Source: Guadua angustifolia
Taxonomy: Eukaryota; Streptophyta; Magnoliopsida; Poales; Poaceae
Assembly (NCBI GenBank): GCA_036346375.1
Contig: CM070502.1
Span: forward strand, 18,142,924-18,206,923
Length of the DNA: 64,000 nucleotides
Reading direction: 5' to 3'
Each line of letters begins with the position of its first letter. Position 1 is the stretch's first letter. Position numbers and translations under genes: made by a program. The notes under the pieces were generated by a model, which worked only from the letters and a program-made list of their open reading frames with translations, was not told the origin of the DNA and made no database searches. Below are positions 57,016-64,000 of the stretch, one piece after another.

Positions 57016-58299
57016 CCACAAATTGAAGAGATGGATCATATAGACCGCGTGAGCAATCTCCAAGAATAATGTGCTCTTAGGCTTGCTTCCATGCAACAAA
57101 TCATAGATGGGAAACTCTTATGCACACACAAGCTCAATAATGCCAAAAATCAACTATGGCTTCTTTATTTCTCATGCATAAAATTGATATGTACAATGGG
57201 GTATGTCCCTAAGCCTTATATTGGTGCATAATGCATGGCCAAAACACACCCAAATCATCTAAATTCACCTTCTAAACATATACAAATTAGACTCTAAGAG
57301 AGAGATTACAACTTTAAAAACTTAAATTCGACTAACCAACAGTGAAACTGATCGACTAGATTAAAAATAGAAGGAAGCAAAATTGGAATATCTCGCTATG
57401 GAGAGAGATACAGATAATCTCGTAAGCTTTCATGAAAGTACAAGAACATCAAAATCCAACATTGGACGTGAAAGTTATGAACTTTTTAATTCGAGATGTG
57501 CTGTCAATTCGAGTTGATTTCTTTTTTCTTTCCAAACTAAGTTGGACTCTCTTGCCTTGCTTCTCTCCATGACTTGGGCTATTCTTTTCTCTTCCCAAAT
57601 CATATACAAGCCCATATATCCTCCACCCGTGTGGCCCATATGGCATTGGCCCATGTGGCCATGCCCATACAGCCATAGCGCATTGGTCCATGCGGTGATG
57701 CCCTTGTCTAGCCTATGCAACTATAGGTAGCACATGTGTTGCTTCCATTTGATTTACACACCATTGGCACAACATACTTGTCACGCTTTAGGGTTCTAAC
57801 CATCTTCCCTTGGCCTTCCTCCCTCACCTCCCCTCGGCCACATGCTTTTGCTCAAAATAGCACCACTTTGATCGTTTATCTTGATTTACACATTCGAAGA
57901 TCCAAAGTAGTATTGGTAATTAGGGTCGTATCAGAGCCCCATTCAAAATTTCTTGTTATGTTAATTCTATTTGCGAAATATATATGTGATGATTAATTTG
58001 ACAACACTATAATATATGTGTGATGATTTATGGACAATAATATTTGTTATGGAATAAAGTACTGTGAGGGTTTGTTTTATATGTGATAGGAGAACCAATA
58101 CAAGCAACAGGAAGTGCAACACGGGAATGCGAGATGCACATTGCAATGTAGGCATACGAGATGGACGCACTGTAGGTCGGGGAGAATCCGCGTAGGTAGC
58201 GCATAACTCGAGAGCAGTACACGCAAAGGTCGCAGAGGTGCAGGCGCATCACGCGAGATTGTAAAGGTGTAGGTGGCACATGAGGTCGCAGGTGCAGGA
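57016..58299. other. Intergenic, no gene recognised
   Basis: The open frames at 57449-57730 are a His/Met-rich repeat-like stretch (CATATGGCCC words) on both strands and look non-coding. 58130-58300 contains repeats of GGTCGCAGAGGTGCAGG type. Confidence 0.35.
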
Positions 58300-58307
58300 G
58301 GCGCAAC

Positions 58308-58695
58308 TAGGGATGAAAACGGATAGTAATTCGGATATCAATTTTTTTGTCTTTGTTCTTCAATGGGAAACAAATAGGATATAGAATTTTCTATCCGAAT
58401 TTATATTCTTGTTTGTGGTGTTGAGCTTATTCAAATTCATAAAAATGAACCTCAAATTCATTATATATTTATTTAAATGATAGAAACAAAATTCGGATAT
58501 CAATCGGATACTGATTAGGATATTTTTCACCTTTTATTTATGGGAAGCAAATAATGCGTAATTTTTTATCTAATTTTATAATCTTATTTTTTATAATGAG
58601 CTTGCTAAAGTGTTAAAAATGAAAACCAAAATCGTTATATATCTATTTAAAAATGTCGAATTTGTTCGAAATTAGGATATCCGTTTTCATCCCTA
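58308..58695. mobile_element. hAT-type MITE with 8-bp target duplication GGCGCAAC
   Basis: The left end TAGGGATGAAAACGGATA and the right end are inverted copies, and GGCGCAAC flanks both sides (58300-58307 and 58696-58703). An 8-bp duplication and TAGGG-type ends fit the hAT superfamily. It is 388 bp, A/T-rich and non-coding. Confidence 0.92.
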
Positions 58696-58706
58696 GGCGC
58701 AACACG

Positions 58707-59204
58707 TGTAACATCCCAATTTTGGGCTCTATTTGAATTTAATATGCATTTTATAATTTTTCTGAATTTATTGGATTTTTAGAATTTATTTGAATTTATA
58801 TATTATTCTTTATATTGCCTCTTTGTGAAAACTAAACTAAATAATGAGAAAGTTTAAATAAAGTTTTATTAAAAATATTTTATTTGAATTATAATTGTCT
58901 TAAAGTATTTTGATAATTTTTCTGATATTTTTATTGCCTTAATCAAATTAAATGAATTATCTGAATTATATTAATTAAGAGAACCTAAGAAAATCTCAAT
59001 TCCCTAGCGAGCCCAGCCCAATTCCCTAGCCGCACCAGCCCGCAGCCTTTGTTTTGCAAACCTCAGTGCTCAACCGTCGGATGCCGATCTCGCAGTCCAG
59101 GTGAAGCTGCGTAGCACTCAGATGCCTGCCGTCGGATCAAACGTGAATGGGATGGATTAAGCCGTGACGATCAAGGACTCCGACGTTCCGTGCCGTTCGT
59201 TGGA
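58707..59204 (+). repeat. LTR-like fragment with a TGTAACATCC start
   Basis: TGTAACATCCCAATTTTGGG begins a stretch of A/T-rich then GC-rich DNA. Its layout resembles the 5' part of the large LTR at 37053. The right limit is where the segmental repeat begins. Confidence 0.5.
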
Positions 59205-59635
59205 GAAACGTGTACGTTTTTCCTGACTGGTGACTTATATTGTGAAGTGAGTCAAGTCAAGTGACACAGCAAACTAAGCAGATGATGACAGGAAGAAAGA
59301 GCGACGATTACAGAACGCATAAATTTTTCTTCAAACTGTGTCTGTAATCGTAAGTTTTTCTTCAAACTGTGTTTGTAACTATTTTTTTCTTCTAAACGCA
59401 TTGGCAGAGCTCCTGTTCTCATTTCAAAAAAACAAGACCAATAAATTAGGGCGTAAGACAACCGTACAAGCCCGAATTGTTTATTCTGAGAAGTATCGTC
59501 TCAAAATATTTACTACAAACAAAAGGCCACAACTATTGCTGCAATACAAACACAAGCCAGCTGACAACTTTGTATACACGGCAACGGGAGATCATCGGTC
59601 ATTAGGTCTTCGAGGTGTCATCATGTCACTAATCA
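59205..59635. repeat. Segmental repeat, copy 2 (partner at 53092-53390)
   Basis: It matches copy 1 from CTGACTGGTGAC to GGTCTTCGAGGTGTCATCA. It has an extra block of about 122 bp (59319-59440) bounded by ATAAATT on both sides. Confidence 0.87.
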
Positions 59636-60707
59636 TAACAGAGGAGGAGGTGAATAGTGGTAGTCGGCGGTGGCAGTACCGGTTCGTCGATTTCAGTGTC
59701 TTTGGAGGGTTCAGATCAGAGAAGAAGGCAATTGAATCATCATCCAACGGTGAATTGACGGCAACAGTAAATCCGAAAACTCTGTAGCTGTCATTATTTG
59801 TCGTTTGATGGTAAAATCGCGCAGCAGAGTTGGTTGAGTCGGAAGAAAGTTGATGGTAAAATCGCCGGTGTGTTTTGGGGTATATAAACCCTTGTAATAG
59901 GAAAAATGAGTTGTTGAATACAGATACGGCTCGATTAACACGAAATATCTTCTTCTTTCTTTCCAAGTTACGAGATTAGACAGGAACGAGCTTATAATAT
60001 CTTATCTTTTATGGGTGGTGAAACCATGAAACAAATCAACTGTGGAGGCACGGGACCTGAGATCTTGGATTATTTCACTGCATGCCTAGCTTCTTTCCCT
60101 TCTCATGCTCGGCAACAGATAATCGATGATTCTGTATGGTATGGGCAAAGGCAGCAAATATCAAGCGCACAGCACTAGGAATCATTTTCAATCAAAAAGC
60201 TCAACGACGGCAGACATCGGATGATGGGGGCTACTGCTGAGGCCGCAGGAAATTTTGCTCCTGGCCTACTGAAAATCGTTATCATGCATGTCATGTGCAC
60301 AGATGTTCCATTCAACTTGCGCTTGTATGGACGTGGACATGTACATTGCACGGAGCTGTACTGTACTGTGCACCCTGACTCGGGGTTGGTGCTGTGGGGG
60401 GCAGCCCACAGCTGCACCATGCAGAGGAGTTGACGCGACTTGCTGCACCATGCAGCTGGAGTGAGGTTCACATTTCAGCTGTGCAAAGCCCCAGCGGAGG
60501 GTGCACGTCAAGAGAAATTAAAACGCGCGTGGAAATGGAGTGAGAGGCCATCCTCAGGCGAGAACCTGTTACCGCTTACCTTAACCAAGCAAGCTAGGCG
60601 CAAAACGCAACTGGTACTGTGGCCTCGGCGTCCACGACGGCCGATTGATCTCGCCGACACCCTCCTAGTTCCTAGGATCTTACGGCCGTTTCCGTAGGAC
60701 TTGCCCC
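59636..60707. other. Intergenic, no gene recognised
   Basis: A plus-strand frame to 59787 (ITEEEVNSGSRRW...) has no recognised domain. 60200-60700 is mixed DNA with an 85-codon frame and no known match. Confidence 0.3.
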
Positions 60708-61711
60708 CACTACTACTACATAAAAAGCTTCACGGACGGTTCTAAAACATCATCACAGATGATTTAATGAACCGTGTGTAAACATATGTCAATGAAAAGA
60801 AAGGTGTATCGCAGATGATTTATAAACCGTCTGTGAAACACCTATCACAGATGGTTCCAGTAAAGAACCGTCTGTGACACACCTATCACAGACGGTTCCA
60901 GTAAAGAACCATCCGTGATATAACTCACATAGATGGTTCTAGTAAAGAACCGTCTATAATAATTGTCTATCACACATGGTTGAAACTACCAACCGTCTAC
61001 GATATAAGTCGAGGACCACAAAATGTTTATGCTCTGACTATTTCAACATCTACAAGAACATTACATCACACACAAATCAACTCAGATATATTAACCATAC
61101 TATGAATATTTCAACATTTACAAGCATATTACATCATAGCACAAATCAACTCAGATGTATTAATTAACCAATTGAATTCACAATTGACAAATTCATGAAT
61201 TCACAATTGACACATATGCCACTACAATTCACATATTACATCGCAGTCCAAGTATCTCTACACATATGCCACTATAGCCCATGAAGCCGAGGTGATGAGG
61301 ACGCTGGTGAGGGCGAGTGTGCTACTTATAGTACCCAAGGGGAGATATCACAGACAGTTTTATCGAATAACCATCTGTAATGTTTACTGATATTACAGAC
61401 GGTTTTATCTAGAAACCGTTTGTGATATCGGCAAAACTATCTATGATAATTCATAGACGGTTTTATCCAACAACTGTCTGTGATATTTATCGATATCACA
61501 TAAGGTTACTGGATAAAACCATATGTGAATTATCACATACGATTTTATTCACCAACCATCTTTGATATAGCATTGCCATAGACGGTTCTTACCAAAACTA
61601 GTAAACTTTAATGGTCACATTTCTAAAACCATCTATAATTAGATTTAACACAGATGGTTTTTGAAAACCGTCTGTGATGAGATATCAAATATAGTTCTTT
61701 CTATAGTAGTG
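60708..61711. mobile_element. Non-autonomous CACTA element, CCC target duplication
   Basis: The left end CACTACTACTACATAAAAAG and the inverted right end CACTACTATAGAAAG are CACTA termini. CCC flanks both sides (60705-60707 and 61712-61714). Both ends have ACAGACGGTT/AACCGTCTGTG subterminal repeats like those at 18220-18545. It is 1.0 kb and has no coding sequence. It may be mobilised by the same transposase family. Confidence 0.88.
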
Positions 61712-62100
61712 CCCTCTTCGATGTCCATTTTTAGCCTGGTCCCTGACGACAGCTCTATCAAAGTACCTTCACTACGAATAAGGTTTGTATGCAGTTCCTA
61801 TGTGGACTACAGGTTAAGTAGTTTTCGTTGGCCAGTACTACCCGATCGAATGGACGAACGGTTCTGATTTATCAATAGTGCTTTGAGACAGTGTTTGCTA
61901 TATGTGCTTGCTACAATACCAAAATCAACACAGCATTGTTTTAAATATTCATGAAATATCTGGACTGTTGTTTTTTGATTCAACAGTATAGAGGTAATTG
62001 CTTAAGTTACCATCCCTGTTTAGGATTGCATTGGATCTATGTCTCTTTAATATAGTCAGATGCTAATTCGCAGCCATGTACGGTATGGAGTTAGCATGAC
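61712..62100. other. Intergenic, no gene recognised
   Basis: There is no open frame of interest apart from a 68-codon frame that starts inside the CACTA element and has no recognised product. Confidence 0.3.
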
Positions 62101-62106
62101 TTTTCT

Positions 62107-62395
62107 TAGGGCATGTTCGGGTGAGTTGTAGCTTTTCTAAAAAGCTGCTTTTTGGTTTTCTTGAGCTGAAAAGCAGTTGTAACATTTTTATGAGAAACTG
62201 TTTGATAAATAAGTAATTTTTCTCAACAGTAAACTACAAAAATAGGTCCAAATCAGCTTTCAACTTTTAGTTTTTGCTAGTTATATATGACTTTTAGCTT
62301 GTACGAAAAAATTGCTTAAAAACTAAATTGTTTGGGAGGCTTACTGGCATTTTAAAAACTAAAGCCGACTTGAAGCCCTACAAACAGAGCATTAG
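62107..62395. mobile_element. Possible degenerate hAT-type MITE
   Basis: AGGGCATGTTCGGGTGAG at the left and the inverted AATGCTCTGTTTGTAGGG at the right are related but diverged. The interior has AAAAGCTGCTTTT-like inverted words. No target duplication was found. Confidence 0.35.
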
Positions 62396-62576
62396 TTATC
62401 TGTGCTGCATTAATTAGCTGACTTGACGAAGAGAACTTTTCCAGCATAAGATGACTGGAGATAGATGATCTGTGCTGAAAGGGAAGGCAAATGTGTTATG
62501 AAATAAATCATGTGATCAATTGCTAAAAGGTGTCTTTTCAGAACAGATGTCTTCTCCCAAAAGACACCCTAATCTT

Positions 62577-62577
62577 G

Positions 62578-62609
<32 letters not shown>

Positions 62610-62610
62610 A
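62577..62610. repeat. (AT)n(GT)n microsatellite
   Basis: About eleven AT units are followed by about seven GT units. It is a likely length polymorphism. Confidence 0.9.
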
Positions 62611-62639
62611 TCAAACACTAATGAGAATGGTGAATCAAT

Positions 62640-63060
62640 GACAAGCATTTGCTTTGTCTCAAATCTCTCTCAGTGGTCTACTATGGGCTAATAGCGCTTA
62701 ACATGTTATCAGAACCTTGTTCTCTAGAGAGATGAAGAGGGGGAAGTTCCTGCCCGACGCTCTGCACATCAAGCGAGCGATTAACCAATGGACAATGGTA
62801 TGTTGTTCAAATCCATCTTCGATATTCTTGATTTTTCTTTTGAAGACATCATGCAAAATAAGCAGAGAGTAGTGCATGCTAGTCATGAAGACCGAGGCAC
62901 ACACTCGTCTGGAAGACGATAGGGTCTCCTGTTGTGCCCGCGGCAACGGCGGTGACTGCATATTTATCCCTTATATTGTCGGGGAAATGCATATATGATA
63001 GTTTTATTGCACATCTTTGCAATTTTGCCCATGCAAATATTGCCAATTGCAATATTACAT
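62640..63060. other. Possible copia leader (primer-site-like ACATGTTATCAGAACC)
   Basis: At 62700 ACATGTTATCAGAACC resembles a copia LTR end followed by a diverged primer-binding site (TGGTATCAGAGC). Nothing coding follows that can be recognised up to 63060. Confidence 0.3.
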
Positions 63061-63139
63061 GTTCATATGCCATTATTCATGTCATATGGCTTTATATTTC
63101 TGAATCTCTTTCTAGCTTAAATGCTTTGGCATATGGTGA

Positions 63140-63800
63140 TTACTTTCTATGGATTTGGATTAAGTACAAGGTAATAGAGTCTAGTACATTGGCTGCGACT
63201 GTAGTGTCGCCTGTCTTTAACGGGACGAAATCCATGTATTAGCAACGAATATTTCGCCTATTGTTGTGAGGTCTACGTCTTTGGGCGATTACCTTCAATG
63301 TAGCTTAACCAAATTTCTGACGAAATAGAGTCTATGTCTAATACATTAGCAGCGAGTTTCTCGCCTATTTCATATTGAAAGACTACATCAATTTCTGCAT
63401 TATTAAATTGTTTTAAGTCAATTTGTTATTTGGCTTAAGTACATAGCAGAAATTTTTGAAAAATGCTAGAAAATTCAAAAAAATGCTAAAAAGGGCATAG
63501 TCCTAGTGATTTCTTTCTATGAGTTTGGTTTAAGTATAATGTAATGTAGTTTATAACATTGACTGCGACTGTAGTGTCGCATATCCTTTACGGGATGGAG
63601 TTCATGTCTTAGCAGCAAGTTTCTCGCCCATTACAGCAATGTCTACACCTATGGGTGATTACCTTCAAAGTATCTTAAACCAAGTGACTGATGGGACAGA
63701 GACTATGTCTTAGGCTGCGACTGTAGCGTTGCCTACTCTTAATAGAGTGGAGTCCATGACATTAGCAGCGAGTTGCTAGCCTATTCTATATTTGAATAAA
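63140..63800. repeat. Diverged tandem repeat with the GCTGCGACTGTAGTGTCGCC word
   Basis: Copies of the word start at 63191, 63561 and 63713. Between them AGCAGCGAGTTTCTCGCC-type words repeat, and TGGGCGATTACCTTCAA occurs at about 63280 and 63654. The unit is about 150 bp, with one stretch of other sequence inserted at about 63390-63500. Confidence 0.7.
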
Positions 63801-64000
63801 TTATGGAAAATCCTAAAAAATCGTACAAAGTTACGAGAACCATGTTATTATGGTTATTTTTCCGGAAATTGCTAGGAAAATTATGGAAAATTGTGATATT
63901 ATCCTCGGAATGGATAATTTTGAATTTTAACATATTGCACTCTTTTCATGTAATTAACACATACATGTGGGTTGTACACCTGCAATGTATTGCATGATAA

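Overview
The window is nuclear DNA of a grass, most likely Oryza or a close relative. Three things point there: an intact Xa21-type (subfamily XII) leucine-rich-repeat receptor kinase with one intron, several CACTA (En/Spm) families with CACTAC termini, and Stowaway- and hAT-type MITEs mixed with nested gypsy and copia elements. The genus is an inference from element types, not from a search. Only one complete host gene is visible. Most of the rest is nested transposons and broken gene pieces.

Layout. 189-7985 is a full-length but frameshifted Ty3/gypsy element with LTRs of about 920 bp, whose last reading frame runs into the 3' LTR. About 8070-18547 holds a CACTA element with a broken TNP2 transposase on the minus strand. 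It is split by a second, 5.0-kb CACTA element (12294-17316) that has perfect termini and an AAC target duplication. A third CACTA element with long inverted ends lies at 18548-20445. An LTR-like stretch (20826-23270) is interrupted by a 1.4-kb solo LTR (21341-22744, duplication GGAAC). 23690-25534 carries a CACTA-type Ulp1 protease remnant and exons of a carboxypeptidase SOL1-like gene. 26342 to about 33520 is a fourth, decayed CACTA element.

35379-46953 is a Ty1/copia element on the minus strand, with 259-bp LTRs and duplication AAAAG. It is itself split by a 4.8-kb solo-LTR-like element (37053-41872, duplication ATGTT) and by a second copy of the 1.4-kb LTR (42412-43767). This copia element sits 40 bp downstream of the stop codon of the receptor kinase (46994-50350, minus) and in the same orientation, so it has probably replaced the 3' end of that transcript. 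The kinase promoter region contains two foldback structures.

51-64 kb is gene-poor. It has two copies of a segment of about 300 bp (53.1 and 59.2 kb) that bracket 3' fragments of a nitrilase (NIT4-like) gene and a 20S proteasome alpha-2 gene, both on the minus strand with introns kept. MITEs with clean target duplications lie at 54599-54881 (Stowaway), 58308-58695 (hAT) and 60708-61711 (CACTA). The end of the window has a diverged tandem repeat.

The receptor kinase would act at the plasma membrane as an immune-type receptor. The other coding segments are transposition proteins (gag, protease, reverse transcriptase, RNase H, integrase, TNP2, Ulp1-like protease), nearly all inactivated by stops and frameshifts.
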